Assembly: GCA_044238845.1 (NCBI GenBank)
Contig: JBIICN010000009.1
Coordinates: forward strand, 37,069 to 101,068
Direction of reading: 5' to 3'
Source of the DNA: UBA4416 sp044238845
Lineage (GTDB): Bacteria > Bacteroidota > Bacteroidia > B-17B0 > Aurantibacillaceae
DNA: 64,000 nucleotides
In this document: positions 9,901 through 19,400 of the stretch, in pieces
How positions within the stretch are numbered: the first letter of the stretch is position 1
Layout of the letters: each line of letters opens with the position of its first letter
Made by a program: the position numbers and the translations under genes
The notes under the pieces: model-generated
Told to the model about the DNA's origin: nothing
The model's input: the letters and a program-made list of their open reading frames with translations, nothing else
Database searches by the model: none

Positions 9901-11174
9901 ATTCAAAAATTTGTTATGGATCATCTGCACAAATTTTTGCAACGGGTACCAACGGCACACCTCCTTATACGTATACTTGGAGCCCTAATGCTTTAACTGG
10001 TGCTGGTCCGCATGTTGTAACGCCAACATTAACTACAGTGTATAATGTTGCAGTAAGCGATGCTAATGGTTGTACTGCAACTCCAACTGTTATTACAGTT
10101 AATGTAACACCACAATTAACGGTAGACGGATATTCAGTTGTTGCTTGCGATAAATCCTCGGTAACATTAGTTCCAAACATTACAAGTATTGGTAATGGAG
10201 GCCTTTATGATTTTATTTGGAGCAATGGAGTTACTAATCTTGGAGCTTCAACTAGTTCGATAACTGTGGTTGCAAATTATACGAATTCTCCAAATACTTA
10301 TTCTTTAACAGTAAAAGATAATTGCACATTGCCTGATGGACAAGCGGTGTTCGCGATAAATGTAAATCCTTTACCAATTATTAGCTTTACTGCACCAGTA
10401 GTTGGTTGTGCACCTTTAAGTTTTTCATTAACAGGAACATCAAATGGAGCAAATGATGTGTTTACTTGGAAAGACACCACAAATATAATTGGAACAGGTT
10501 CGGTATTAAATCATGTGTATCAAGATTCTGGAAAATACAGTATTACATTAAGTGTGGTTAGTGCAAATGGTTGTGAAAGTAAATTAACTAAACAGAACTA
10601 TATTGAAGTTTATCCACAACCAATAGCATCGTTTTATACAGATCCACCATTAACTACTATTTTAGATCCAAATTTTAATTTTATTAATACGTCTCAAGGA
10701 GCAACTACTTATTACTGGGATTTTGGAGATCCTGAAGCCCAAAATGGCACAAACACTTCTACTCTTGTGAACCCAAGACATTCATACAGTTATGTTGGAC
10801 AGTATAAAGTAAATTTAGTGGCCATATCTGACAAAGGTTGTAAAGATATTGTTTCTAAATTAGTTGAAATTACTCCTGATTTTGCAGTATATATTCCAAA
10901 TACCTTTACACCTGATGGTAATGGAGTAAATGATATGTTTCAGCCTCTTGGAGTAGGTATTGATGAAGAAAATTACCGTATGGACATTTTTGACAGATGG
11001 GGAGAAAATATTTTTTCAAGCAATAGTTTCAAAAAAGGATGGGACGGTACAGTAAAAGGCGGCAACAAAATGGCTACACAAGGCGTTTACGTTTATAAAA
11101 TAATGATAGTTGATACCCGAGGAAATAAACATCCATTTGTGGGTCACGTTACTGTTATAAAGAAAGATAACTAA
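3984..11174 (+). CDS. Giant SprB-repeat T9SS type B surface protein
   Basis: This 2396-residue secreted protein has a signal peptide (1-23, ending IFAQ). A Cys-rich N-terminal domain follows (about 25-170), then Ig-like and PKD-like segments (170-340). About 21 SprB-type repeats of some 75 residues cover residues 345-1965. Each repeat opens with C-x-G-x-x-NG, continues Y-x-Y-x-W, and closes with aG-x-Y-x-x-x-V-x-Da-x-GC. An Ig-like segment and two PKD domains (about 2127-2295, with YYWDFGD) lead to a C-terminal gliding-motility CHU_C domain (about 2300-2396, IPNTFTPDGNGVNDMF and RWGENIF). CHU_C proteins are exported by the T9SS and attached at the surface by the type B route. SprB-like proteins act as mobile adhesins. 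The gene stands alone, flanked by an inverted repeat and a terminator, with no PorP/SprF partner adjacent. Confidence 0.93.
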   Translation: MKIFNTLFLILIVAVLAPKSIFAQGGGTCAAAAPFCTGTTYQYDNNVNTSSQSGPNYGCLVTTPNPSWYWMQIGTAGNIDIGIRQTTGPNNTGTAIDVDFIMWGPFTSATGGCTNLTGTNDVDCSYSPSATETANITGAVVGQYYLLLLTNYSNQTGFVTFSQTGGSGATNCSVVSGCTATINNTGPFCTGTSITMSTSGQANATNYAWTGPNSFSQSGAALTSISIPNATPAMAGTYTLTITRSPGTPCILTTAVVVNSVSATFSSPSTTQCLTGNSFNFTHTGTSGATHTWNFGGATANTSTAANPTGVTYAAAGTYVVTHVATANGCARTETMSVVVNPMPALTGVPANASCGANNGSIVINNTSAAGQGPFSFTNNGTAVGSQTITGLAPGTYNIGITNTFGCTVTTPVTVGTNAGPSNITLTPTNASCGLSNGSFTFASPIGGTGPYTYAFNGGAFTAVSPITGLTAGTYSVSVRDVNGCIFTKTVAVASSAGPSGIAGTSTPAGCGLTNGTYNVTGVTGGTPAYTFSVDGVATGSLTSNLAPGTHTISTSDAVGCTFSTTFIIGSTTGPTSATINSTNASCGSANGTSTISAVVGGTPTYSYSFDGGAFTTSTIGTGLTAGPHNITIRDANSCTVTVNYNVLNNGSPNATIVGSTAALCNGASNGSFTVSASGGSGGPFTYTLTSPFQTNSTGIFNGLVASTYTVIARDNAGCTTTATVSISQPAAITLTATSIAAKCFGAATGTINVVGGGGTPTYSYNLNGGTYQASSSFNLVGAAIYNMGIRDINGCTQTASVQVTQPPALVLNTASQNANCTAANGIATTTVSGGTPIYTYTWTGAGGAGSTSNGLVSGNYSVTVTDANGCSLVGAVTIGNTPGGTAIITASTNITCNGANNGNLTASMTGGTPNFSYNWSPGGQTTAVASNLAPGTYTCTITDNFGCISNVSATLTQPTVLSAIMNSNNVKCFGTATGTVSAAGTGGTFPYTYSWPGLASTLATVPNVAAAIYTCNITDANNCTITQSITVTQPTSVTLTSTVTAATCNLSNGSATISASGGIPAYTFTWSTGSNLSSISNVPAGTYTVQVKDANNCIEILAATISNNSGPSISSISFTNTNCFGSNTGFATAFATGGVPTYTYNWSGGQVTPTASNLLAGVYTVTVTDANGCVASASVTINEPPALSVNLIATNPKCFGLTNGGATAVALGGTPSYTYAWTDGGTSSISNPLGAGVWGLTVTDAKGCVVITTMTLTNPPQMFASITSTNVSCFNASNGVAVGTTTNSVGAVNYYWTGGPSAITGQTVTSLAAGTYTLLATDQNSCTAGAQVIITQPTQITANITSSGSVTCNGGSDGFAIVSATGGTPTYTYTWSGAASANGNSSNANGLAAGVYSVTISDTKGCSVTAQTTILQPTPLSTTLTTTNPICNGNNDGTANISYSGGAGTTHFLWEPSLQSGFGANAVNNLSAGNQTVTITTNGSCATVLTFTLTQPAALNAIVTSTNSNCSQSNGKTCATVSGGTGALSYLWSNNVTTLCNNNIPAGAYNFVVTDANGCTTNASGLINDIAGPSVAVINSTNVKCFGDNNGTAIANITAGTAPYTISWTGGAATQTVTNFNAGIKNITVIDAANCIGTASVVITEPAALASAITSFTNVTCNGLTNGSAAMAVNFGTPNYNYTWIPGGQTSAVLANVAAGTYTCNVLDANGCLTSQQVTISQPAPLVITNSLVTNITCNGLSNGQISTTIQGGSPGYIYTWVPVQGGNSGVIGGLAAGPVGLTVTDSKTCSISANFNITEPPVLTSNFTSLPARCEVANGSASVTVNGGTPGYNLSWNTNPVISGSVAVNLGSGSGWSCVITDSKGCSITQAVSVNNAPSPLISGFNVVQPTCFGLQNGSIVINYTSGTPSYSVSWSSPISQSQVTSALSQTVVGVGAGVYTATVTDSYGCVASLPVGVAQPTKLVIAPVINSKICYGSSAQIFATGTNGTPPYTYTWSPNALTGAGPHVVTPTLTTVYNVAVSDANGCTATPTVITVNVTPQLTVDGYSVVACDKSSVTLVPNITSIGNGGLYDFIWSNGVTNLGASTSSITVVANYTNSPNTYSLTVKDNCTLPDGQAVFAINVNPLPIISFTAPVVGCAPLSFSLTGTSNGANDVFTWKDTTNIIGTGSVLNHVYQDSGKYSITLSVVSANGCESKLTKQNYIEVYPQPIASFYTDPPLTTILDPNFNFINTSQGATTYYWDFGDPEAQNGTNTSTLVNPRHSYSYVGQYKVNLVAISDKGCKDIVSKLVEITPDFAVYIPNTFTPDGNGVNDMFQPLGVGIDEENYRMDIFDRWGENIFSSNSFKKGWDGTVKGGNKMATQGVYVYKIMIVDTRGNKHPFVGHVTVIKKDN

Positions 11175-11193
11175 TTATTACTTAAATTTAAAA

Positions 11194-11227
11194 ACGTCGT
11201 ATGCTAGTTGCATGCGACGTTTTTTAT
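11194..11227 (+). terminator. Intrinsic terminator after the giant surface protein
   Basis: A 12-bp stem (AACGTCGTATGC with GCATGCGACGTT, one G-U pair) and a 5-base loop are followed by a T run from 11221. Confidence 0.85.
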
Positions 11228-11259
11228 TTTAGATATTCTTATAATTACGCTCAATAATG

Positions 11260-11267
11260 TATCTTTG
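11260..11267 (+). promoter_or_regulatory. -7 box for lepA
   Basis: TATCTTTG matches TAnnTTTG and lies 19 bases upstream of the lepA ATG. Confidence 0.6.
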
Positions 11268-11286
11268 CAAACTTATTTTATTTTAA

Positions 11287-13077
11287 ATGAAAAACATACG
11301 TAATTTTTGCATCATTGCCCATATCGATCACGGTAAATCAACATTAGCCGATCGTTTATTGGAATATACCAAAACTATTACAAGTCGAGAAATGGAAGCC
11401 CAAGTGCTGGATGATATGGACTTAGAAAAAGAGAGAGGTATTACTATTAAAAGTCATGCAATACAAATGGATTACACTTATAAAGGTGAAAAATTTGTAC
11501 TAAATTTAATTGATACACCAGGGCATGTTGATTTTAGTTATGAGGTGTCTCGTTCAATTGCTGCTTGCGAAGGAGCATTACTAATTGTTGATGCAGCACA
11601 AGGGATTCAAGCTCAAACTATTTCTAATTTATATTTAGCACTAGAGCATGATTTAACGATTATTCCTATTCTTAATAAAATGGATTTGCCAAGTGCAGAG
11701 CCCGAAATGGTAACCGATCAAATTGTTGATTTAATAGGTTGTGAACGAAGTGATGTTATTCCTGCTAGTGGTAAAACAGGAATGGGAATTGAGGAGATCT
11801 TAGCAGCTATTATTGAGCGTGTAAAGCCTCCTGTGGGCGCCCCAGAAGCGCCATTACAAGCATTAATTTTTGATAGCGTTTTTAATAGTTTTAGAGGAAT
11901 TATTGCTTACTATAAAATTTTAAATGGCACTATTAAGAAAGGCGATAAAGTAAAGTTTTTTAATACAGGTTCCATATACAATGCTGATGAAATAGGTGTA
12001 TTAAAATTAAAACCAGAGCCACGCAATGTGATGAGCACTGGCGATGTAGGGTATATTATTTCGGGTATTAAAGAAGCAAAAGAGGTAAAAGTAGGAGATA
12101 CGATTACACATTTTGATAGACCTTGTACTGAAGCTATTCATGGTTTTGAGGAAGTTAAACCAATGGTATTTGCTGGAATTTATCCTGTAGATACAGAAGA
12201 TTTTGAAGAGTTACGTTATAGCATGGAGAAGCTTCAGTTAAACGATGCTTCTTTAACTTGGGAACCAGAATCATCGTTGGCATTAGGTTTTGGTTTTAGA
12301 TGTGGATTCTTAGGGATGTTGCACATGGAAATTGTGCAAGAGCGATTGGAGCGTGAATTTAAAATGACTGTTATCACAACGGTTCCTAACGTATCATATC
12401 TTGCTTACCAAACAAATGGAGATGTGGTAACGGTTAATAACCCTAGTGATTTACCAGACCCAGCTCGTATTAATTATATTGAAGAACCTTATATTAAAGC
12501 AAATATCATTACCAAGTCAGATTTTATTGGACCCGTAATGAGTTTGTGTATTGAGAAACGTGGACAAATTGTGACTCAAAATTATTTAACGGCAGATAGA
12601 GTAGAGTTAGTGTTTGAAATGCCTTTAGGTGAAGTTGTATTTGATTTCTTTGATCGATTAAAATCTATCTCAAAAGGATACGCTTCATTTGATTATCATC
12701 CAATTGGCATGAAAGAATCTGACTTAGTAAAATTAGATATTTTATTAAAGGGAGAACCAGTGGATGCTTTATCTTGTTTAATTCACAGAAGCAATTCTTA
12801 CCATTTTGGTAAAAAGATTTGTGAAAAATTAAAAGAGCTAATACCAAAACAACAGTTCGAAATTCCTATTCAAGCGGCCATTGGTGCTAAAATTATTTCT
12901 CGTGAAACTATTAGCGCTATTCGTAAAGATGTAACAGCAAAATGTTACGGTGGAGATATTAGTCGTAAACGTAAATTATTAGAAAAACAAAAAGAAGGTA
13001 AAAAACGTATGAAACAAGTGGGTAATGTAGAAATTCCTCAAAGTGCCTTTATGGCTGTTTTAAAACTAAACGATTAA
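11287..13077 (+). CDS. lepA: Elongation factor 4 (LepA), ribosome back-translocase GTPase
   Basis: This is a full-length 596-residue translational GTPase. It shows the G1 motif AHIDHGKST (residues 11-19), G2 in RGITIKSHAIQM, G3 DTPGH (about 77-81) and G4 NKMD (about 131). The LepA-specific C-terminal domain ends in the conserved YGGDISRKRKLLEKQKEGK and MKQVGNVEIPQSAF segments, which separate LepA from EF-G. LepA binds stalled or mispositioned ribosomes and helps biogenesis or elongation, especially under ionic stress. It has its own promoter box and a strong terminator, so it is monocistronic here. In many other bacteria lepA is paired with the signal peptidase gene, which is not the case here. 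Confidence 0.98.
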   Translation: MKNIRNFCIIAHIDHGKSTLADRLLEYTKTITSREMEAQVLDDMDLEKERGITIKSHAIQMDYTYKGEKFVLNLIDTPGHVDFSYEVSRSIAACEGALLIVDAAQGIQAQTISNLYLALEHDLTIIPILNKMDLPSAEPEMVTDQIVDLIGCERSDVIPASGKTGMGIEEILAAIIERVKPPVGAPEAPLQALIFDSVFNSFRGIIAYYKILNGTIKKGDKVKFFNTGSIYNADEIGVLKLKPEPRNVMSTGDVGYIISGIKEAKEVKVGDTITHFDRPCTEAIHGFEEVKPMVFAGIYPVDTEDFEELRYSMEKLQLNDASLTWEPESSLALGFGFRCGFLGMLHMEIVQERLEREFKMTVITTVPNVSYLAYQTNGDVVTVNNPSDLPDPARINYIEEPYIKANIITKSDFIGPVMSLCIEKRGQIVTQNYLTADRVELVFEMPLGEVVFDFFDRLKSISKGYASFDYHPIGMKESDLVKLDILLKGEPVDALSCLIHRSNSYHFGKKICEKLKELIPKQQFEIPIQAAIGAKIISRETISAIRKDVTAKCYGGDISRKRKLLEKQKEGKKRMKQVGNVEIPQSAFMAVLKLND

Positions 13078-13102
13078 TACTTATTAAAAAACAACTTATA
13101 TT

Positions 13103-13135
13103 AAAGAGCTGTGATATTTATCACAGCTCTTTTTT
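13103..13135. terminator. Bidirectional terminator between lepA and the O-antigen ligase gene
   Basis: AAAGAGCTGTGAT pairs with ATCACAGCTCTTT around a 4-base loop, with a T run on the right and an A-rich stretch on the left. It serves both converging genes. The ligase stop codon lies inside the stem. Confidence 0.85.
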
Positions 13136-14710
13136 GTTTATATTATTTTGGTATTGAGCGGAGGCCAACCACAAAAACAAAGTTTGAAAGAATATGAAGA
13201 ACGTTACTCCCGATTGTGTTTCTAGAGTGTCTTCTGTTACAAAAGATAGTAAGGCGATTAAATAGAAAGGCCAATATAAATAATGTAATTTTTTTCTTAA
13301 TATAATAGCGGGATAAATTAAGTAAAATAGAAACAAGATTAGACCAAAAAAACCAAATGCAACAGTAATGGCTAAATATTGATTATGGCATCTTAATCTC
13401 CAAATCATATCAAGTTTGGAATTAGTAAAGGTATACATAGCATCAAATGAATCTTGTATATCGCCAGTTCCAACACCAAATAAAGGATTCTCATAAATTA
13501 TATAACTTGCATTTTTCCAAAACTCCAACCTCATAATTAGTGAGTGACCAGAAGGGTTTTCACCTTTTTTATATTTAGTATATTCCCAAACAAATTCTCG
13601 CCATTTTGAGCTTAACCCACTATTTACATTGTATTTATAATTTGTTATGCCATTTTCAATACGTTTTATATCATCTATATTTAATTTTGAAAACCCTAAT
13701 GAATCCTTAGTAAAACCTTTGCTTGCAATATATCTTTTCAAGGTATAACACAATTCATTTCCTTTATTATCTTTTCCATTATAAGGTATTTTACTTTTTT
13801 TATTCCATTCTTTTTGTAGCTCTAGGTCATTAATATTAATGATGATTAAATTTCCATTTTCAGAAAAAGAGGATGCTGTATCATTGTAATAGAAGTTTCC
13901 GTTTTTTGTTTTTTCTAATATTACATTTGCAGGATTGTTATTTGTTTTTTCAAACATACTTAAGCTTAACATGGCTTTATTAACTATAAAAATTCCAATT
14001 ATAGATAAAACAACTAATAATATAAGCGAAGCCGCTTTACTAATCCAGTTAAAAACATATAATACAACCAATAACAAGCCTACAACGATTAACAGTAAAA
14101 ACCCAGTCGCCATCTCAAGTTTATACATAAAAAACAGCAACCATAAGGTTACTAAAACACAAATAATTTTTAATAGTTTGTTTTTTTCAGTTAGGGTAGC
14201 GTAAATTAAACCAATAATGGCAAAGGATATAAATAATGAAAATCGAATGTGTGACATAAATATGGATGCCTTTCTTACATCTACAATAATTTTTTTTGTG
14301 AAACCAACATACACAAAAAAACAACATATTGAGCTTACAAAAACACTTACAAAGAAAGTCCCAAAAAGTAATTTTAATTCTTTTGTTGAAAGGGGTTTTG
14401 TTGAAAACAACATGAGCGGTAAAATTAATAATGGAATTTTGTTTCGCAAGTCATCTAACCCTTTAGGGATGTTTTGGGTATATAGCATTCCCATCACATG
14501 AAGTAAAAACAGAGAAAATAAAATCCAAAAGACACCATGATGGGACGACTTTAATTGCTGCCACTTTCTGTTATAATCAAGTTCTAATAACCAATTTGCA
14601 CCTAAAATAATTTGGGGTATGCTTGTGGGAACAGTTCCAAACATCATTCCCGCTGCTAATCCAACAATTCCAAATAAAAATATATAGCGATGCCAGAGTG
14701 CGGGAAGCAT
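13121..14710 (-). CDS. O-antigen ligase / polymerase family membrane protein
   Basis: This 529-residue polytopic protein has about ten to twelve membrane helices, with a large hydrophilic loop (roughly residues 255-400) between the sixth-to-ninth and the last helices. After the loop comes the Wzy_C-type signature: a RLEFWKNA segment, NPLFGVGTGD, then RCHNQYL-AITVAFGFFG. In WaaL and Wzy families this periplasmic loop carries the Arg and His needed to transfer or polymerise undecaprenyl-linked glycan. The gene is alone, between a shared terminator and the HerA-like gene. It cannot be told from sequence whether it ligates O-antigen to lipid A (or A-LPS, to which T9SS type A cargo is joined), polymerises a capsule, or glycosylates proteins. 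Confidence 0.82.
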   Translation of the reverse strand: MLPALWHRYIFLFGIVGLAAGMMFGTVPTSIPQIILGANWLLELDYNRKWQQLKSSHHGVFWILFSLFLLHVMGMLYTQNIPKGLDDLRNKIPLLILPLMLFSTKPLSTKELKLLFGTFFVSVFVSSICCFFVYVGFTKKIIVDVRKASIFMSHIRFSLFISFAIIGLIYATLTEKNKLLKIICVLVTLWLLFFMYKLEMATGFLLLIVVGLLLVVLYVFNWISKAASLILLVVLSIIGIFIVNKAMLSLSMFEKTNNNPANVILEKTKNGNFYYNDTASSFSENGNLIIININDLELQKEWNKKSKIPYNGKDNKGNELCYTLKRYIASKGFTKDSLGFSKLNIDDIKRIENGITNYKYNVNSGLSSKWREFVWEYTKYKKGENPSGHSLIMRLEFWKNASYIIYENPLFGVGTGDIQDSFDAMYTFTNSKLDMIWRLRCHNQYLAITVAFGFFGLILFLFYLIYPAIILRKKLHYLYWPFYLIALLSFVTEDTLETQSGVTFFIFFQTLFLWLASAQYQNNINKKEL

Positions 14711-14785
14711 AGAGTTTTGTTAGTGTCAATAAAACGCAAAATAGGCTATTTTATTGTTTCCTAAATGTAATTTTGAAACAAATTA

Positions 14786-16327
14786 TTAAAACCACCCACT
14801 CTTTTTCTTACCACCTAAACCTAATACACCTAATAAACCTCGTGCAACTTCTTTCATAACGGTTCTTCCAACTTGCCGTACCATTGTATTTTCACTTAAT
14901 TTTTCGATGGTCGACTTTTCTTCTTTAGTTGCTTTTTTACTTTTCGGTTTTTCATCCTCTTCAGTTTTTTCAAAGTCTTTTAGTTTCGCAGTTAAAATCT
15001 CAAAAGCACTTTCTCGGTCTATTACCTCATTATATTTTGTTGCAATTGAACTAGCAGAAACAATGTGTTGTATTTCGTCTGGAGTTAATACTCCAATTCT
15101 ACTCATAGGTGCTCTTAGATGTGTTGCCGCTAAAGGTGTTGGTATTCCCTTTTCGTTTAATGCCGATATAAGCGCTTGACCGATTCCAATGCTCGTTAGT
15201 AATTCATCTGTTTTATAAAATTCGGATATAGGATAATTTTCAGCAGTTTTTTTAATAGCTTTTCTGTCTTTTTCTGTAAAAGCCCTCAACGCGTGTTGTA
15301 CCTTTAATCCAAGTTGAGATAATACAGCTTCTGGGATATCATATGGATTTTGAGTACAAAAATAAATGCCTACTCCTTTACTTCTAATTAATTTAATAAT
15401 AGATTCAATTTGATCTAATAAAGCGTTAGAAGCCTCTTTAAAAATCAAATGGGCTTCATCAATAAAAATACAAAGTTTTGGTTTTTCTAAGTCGCCTGCC
15501 TCTGGAAATGTTTGATATACTTCTGCTAATAAACACAACATAAACGTAGAAAATAGTTTAGGCTTGTCTTGTATATCAACTAATCTAATAATAGAAGCAA
15601 TACCTCTTCCATAAGCATCTAATCTTACTAAATCGAGTACTTCAAATGAGCGTTCACCAAAAAAAGTATCTGCGCCTTGCGATTCTAATTCAATAACGGC
15701 CCTCAATATAGTTCCAACGGATGCTGACGAAACGTTGCCATAATTTTTTTGAATCTCTTCTTTTCCTTCTCCAGTTAAATGATTTAATAAACTTTTAAAA
15801 TCTTTTAAATCTAATAGTGGTAATTTTTTATCATCAGCATATTTAAAAAGGATGGCTACAATACCACTTTGTGTATCATTTAAATCTAATACTTTCGAAA
15901 ACAAAACAGGGCCAAATTCAATAACAGTTGCTCTTAATTTTGCTCCATTTTCTTTCGACAGAGTTAAAAACTCTACACTACTTGCGTTTGGTACAAATGG
16001 AATTCCAATGGCGGAATGACGTTCTTCAATTTTTGGATTTGTAGTTCCTGCTTTTGCAATACCACTTAAATCACCTTTTAAGTCCATCATTAAAACAGGA
16101 ATACCTTTTGCACACATGTTTTCGGCAATTACTTGTAATGTCACTGTTTTACCTGTACCTGTTGCTCCTGCAATTAAACCATGTCTATTTAAGGTTTTTA
16201 ACGGTAATTTTATTTGCGCCTCTTTTTGTGGAATACCATCAAATAATGCCGAACCTAATACTATAAAATCTCCTTTTGAGGAATAGCCATCATTAATTGT
16301 TTGAATAAATTTAGATACGTCTGCCAT
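14786..16327 (-). CDS. HerA-like ATPase of the YjgR (DUF853) family
   Basis: This 513-residue cytoplasmic P-loop ATPase has Walker A GATGTGKT at residues 54-61, a MMDLKGDLSGIAKAG segment typical of the family, and Walker B FIDEAHLIF in mid-protein. A later stretch, RSKGVGIYFCTQNP, contains a sensor-like Gln. The C-terminus is Lys-rich with a Gly tail. Length and motif order match E. coli YjgR and its widespread relatives, annotated as HerA/FtsK-superfamily motor proteins whose biological role is not settled. No NurA-like nuclease or other DNA-repair partner is adjacent. The gene is preceded by the terminator of the upstream surface protein, so it has its own promoter, which I could not identify. 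Confidence 0.9.
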   Translation of the reverse strand: MADVSKFIQTINDGYSSKGDFIVLGSALFDGIPQKEAQIKLPLKTLNRHGLIAGATGTGKTVTLQVIAENMCAKGIPVLMMDLKGDLSGIAKAGTTNPKIEERHSAIGIPFVPNASSVEFLTLSKENGAKLRATVIEFGPVLFSKVLDLNDTQSGIVAILFKYADDKKLPLLDLKDFKSLLNHLTGEGKEEIQKNYGNVSSASVGTILRAVIELESQGADTFFGERSFEVLDLVRLDAYGRGIASIIRLVDIQDKPKLFSTFMLCLLAEVYQTFPEAGDLEKPKLCIFIDEAHLIFKEASNALLDQIESIIKLIRSKGVGIYFCTQNPYDIPEAVLSQLGLKVQHALRAFTEKDRKAIKKTAENYPISEFYKTDELLTSIGIGQALISALNEKGIPTPLAATHLRAPMSRIGVLTPDEIQHIVSASSIATKYNEVIDRESAFEILTAKLKDFEKTEEDEKPKSKKATKEEKSTIEKLSENTMVRQVGRTVMKEVARGLLGVLGLGGKKKSGWF

Positions 16328-16350
16328 GTTTTAAATTTTTTATAAAAGTA

Positions 16351-16386
16351 AAAAAAAAGCTCTACTAATATATTAGCAGAGCTTTT
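16351..16386 (-). terminator. Intrinsic terminator after the 1601-residue surface protein
   Basis: AAAAGCTCT pairs with AGAGCTTTT and the stem continues through one mismatch to CTAATA/TATTAG. On the minus strand the hairpin runs into eight U residues (the A run at 16351-16358). Confidence 0.85.
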
Positions 16387-16402
16387 AAACAATTTATTTT
16401 AC

Positions 16403-19400
16403 TTATTTACGTAGTAAAGAAACATGTCCTGTTTTTTCATAATGTTTCTTTCTCTCGTCTTGGAATTCAATCTTATAAATATAAGTATCTTGTTTTAAAA
16501 TTGGGCCTGAATTGTTTTTTGCTCCAGTCCAAGATTCATTGACGTCATTTGTTTGATAAATTAATTCTCCCCATCTATTAAATATAGTTAAATGAAATGT
16601 CGAATAGTCGACGCCTGATGGAGGTAAGAAAATTTGAAATACATCGTTTAATCCATCTACTCCTGGAGTAAATGCATTTGGCACATATAATACAACATCT
16701 GGATTTACAACAATTACAAGTGAAGTGTCATCAACACAGCCTTCGGCAGTTGTTGCAAACAGTGTAACTACAAAGTTTCCTGAATTACTAAATAAGTATG
16801 ATTCGTTAATATTATTACTAGTATACATTCCGTCTCCAATATTCCATTCATAAGTATTATTACCAAGTACTGTTGATTGATTTGTAAACTCTACTTGACC
16901 ATCAATAACGGTTGTTTGAATTAGTGAAGGATTAAAAGAGGCCACTGGTAAAGCATTGACGGTAATTCCATTTACAGCAGTGGTCGTGTCTTTACAGCCA
17001 TTGAGATCTGTATAATATAAAGTAGCGGTGTAAGTTCCAGGAGAGGAATAAATGTGGGTAAATATTAATCCAGTTTCTCTTGGAGATCCATCACCAAAAT
17101 CCCAAATAGCAGTTCCAGTATTCACTGTATTTGTTGAATAATTTATTGTAACTGGATTACATCCTACGGTTGCGTCAGGTACAGCATTAGCTTCTGGTTT
17201 TGGATTTACAACAATAGTAAGTGTTTTTGAATCACCGCATAAAGTACCAGGGGCAGGGTCTGTACTATATGTAATCGGGTGAACCCCAGCGCCTGCTGTA
17301 GTAGGATTAAATGAAGAGCCATTTACGCCCGCACCACTCCAAACACCACCAGTAAATTGTGCCGTAGGTTGTAAATTTACTGGGGCATCATAATTACAGT
17401 AAGGTCCCAATGCACCAGTTATTGTTGCGGGAATAAAATGAATAATAGTTACGTTGATTGAATCCTGTTTAACACAAGGCGCATTTGTTAATGTATAAAG
17501 AATTTTATTTGGTCCTAATAAACTCGAACCAGGAGAAAGTAAACCAGCTGTGCTAACGTTTGTGCCTATTGTTCCCGCGCTCCACACACCACCATTTGGA
17601 TTTGCTACTAATTGTTGAGCAGTGAAGTTATCGCAGAAAGGACCAGTCGCCGTAATTGTTGGTTGTACAACCGAATTTACTGTTACTTCAATTGTGCTTG
17701 CATCAGGACATAATGCTGTAGTTGGAACTGAGTTTGTACTATATGTTAATGTATGAGTACCAGCACCAGCTACGTTAGGATCAAACATCGCTCCCGTAAC
17801 CCCATTTCCGCTCCAAACACCAACGCCTAAAGGAGAAGTTCCTAAAGCCGTTGATAAATTAATTGGTTGATTAGTGATACAAAGTGCGTTTATAGCACCA
17901 GTAATAGTAGAAGGAACAAATTGTTCTACAGCAATTGTAATAGTATTAGTTGCTGAACAGGCTGAAGCCCCAACGGTATATGTATAAGTATTATTGCCTA
18001 TTAAAGCTAATGAAGGTGTAAAAGCACCAGCAGTGTTTACTCCTGGTGAAGCGGCCCATGTTCCACCAGTTGGTGAAGCAGATATTACAACCGAAGGAGT
18101 GTTGGTACAAAAAGGACCAATAGCTGAAATTGTTGGTTGAATAGCTGAGTTAACAGTTACAGCGATTGTACTAAATGTAGGGCATAATGCAATTGTAGGA
18201 ACTGAATTTGTACTATACGTTAATGTGTGGGTTCCTACACCAGCACTTATTGGATTAAAGGTTGTTCCTGTTACACCGTTTCCGCTCCATGTGCCAACAC
18301 CTAATGTTGAGGTGGTTAATGCTGTAGATAAATTAACGGTAGATCCAGGTAAACAAATAGGATTTATTGTTCCAGTAATAGTTGAAGGTACATATCTTTC
18401 AATTGGAACAATAGCAGTTGTTGTTTGCAAACAACCCGCTCCACCGTAAAGGTAAGTAACAGTATTGTTTCCTATAGCCGCTAGTGACGGAGTGAAAACC
18501 CCTGCAGTAGATGTTGATGCCGTTAAGCTCCAAGTGCCTCCAGTTGGTAATCCTGTTAAAGTAAAATTAGGAGCGTTTGAACATAATGCAGAAACAGCTG
18601 TAATTGTAGGAGTTGCAGGAGTAATAATGGTTAGGCTTGTAGTACCAACATTAGAACAAGTTGGTGCGGCAGTTGGTGTAACTATCACAGAATATTGTAT
18701 AGAAGCAGAAATATTTGCAGTTGGATTTGAAACACTTGTACTACTTAAGCCGGTTGCTGGCGACCAACTATAAGTAAAAGCAGATGCTGCTGGTGTAGAA
18801 GGACAATTACCAAAACGAACATTTGGTCTGTTTACATCAGTACCATCAACTGTTGTAACTGGACATTGATCATTATTATCAGCATTTACATATTTGGTAG
18901 AAGTAAATCCAACATTTGTATATTGAACTGAAATATTACCATCCCAATTTTGATTAAAAAAGCAAATATCCACCAAAAGATTGCTAACACCATCCCACTC
19001 ATATGCTTGAGTAAAATTATAAGTATTCCAACCTACTGAAGCATTAATAGTTTGTGGCCCATATACTTGAATTAAACCTGTATTGTCCATGGAGGTAGTT
19101 GACACAACAGAATATGTTACACATTTTATTTTGATTGTAAAATTTTCAAAGGAATTTGCATTACCGTTTAAATTTGTGACATTAAAGGCTAACTTATCAA
19201 TTTTTCCTGGAGAAATGCCAGCTGCAATTAATTCACTAGCTCTAAATAAATATTGATTTCTTGCGCTTTCAAATAAACCACCATAAGGAGTATAGACACT
19301 TCCTGAGCCCTGTGTCGTTGCACTTCCTACTTGAATATTATTAGGAGATGTGCATCCTCCCGAAGTAGATAAGCCACAGGCAGGAGCTCCGTTGCCAAAA

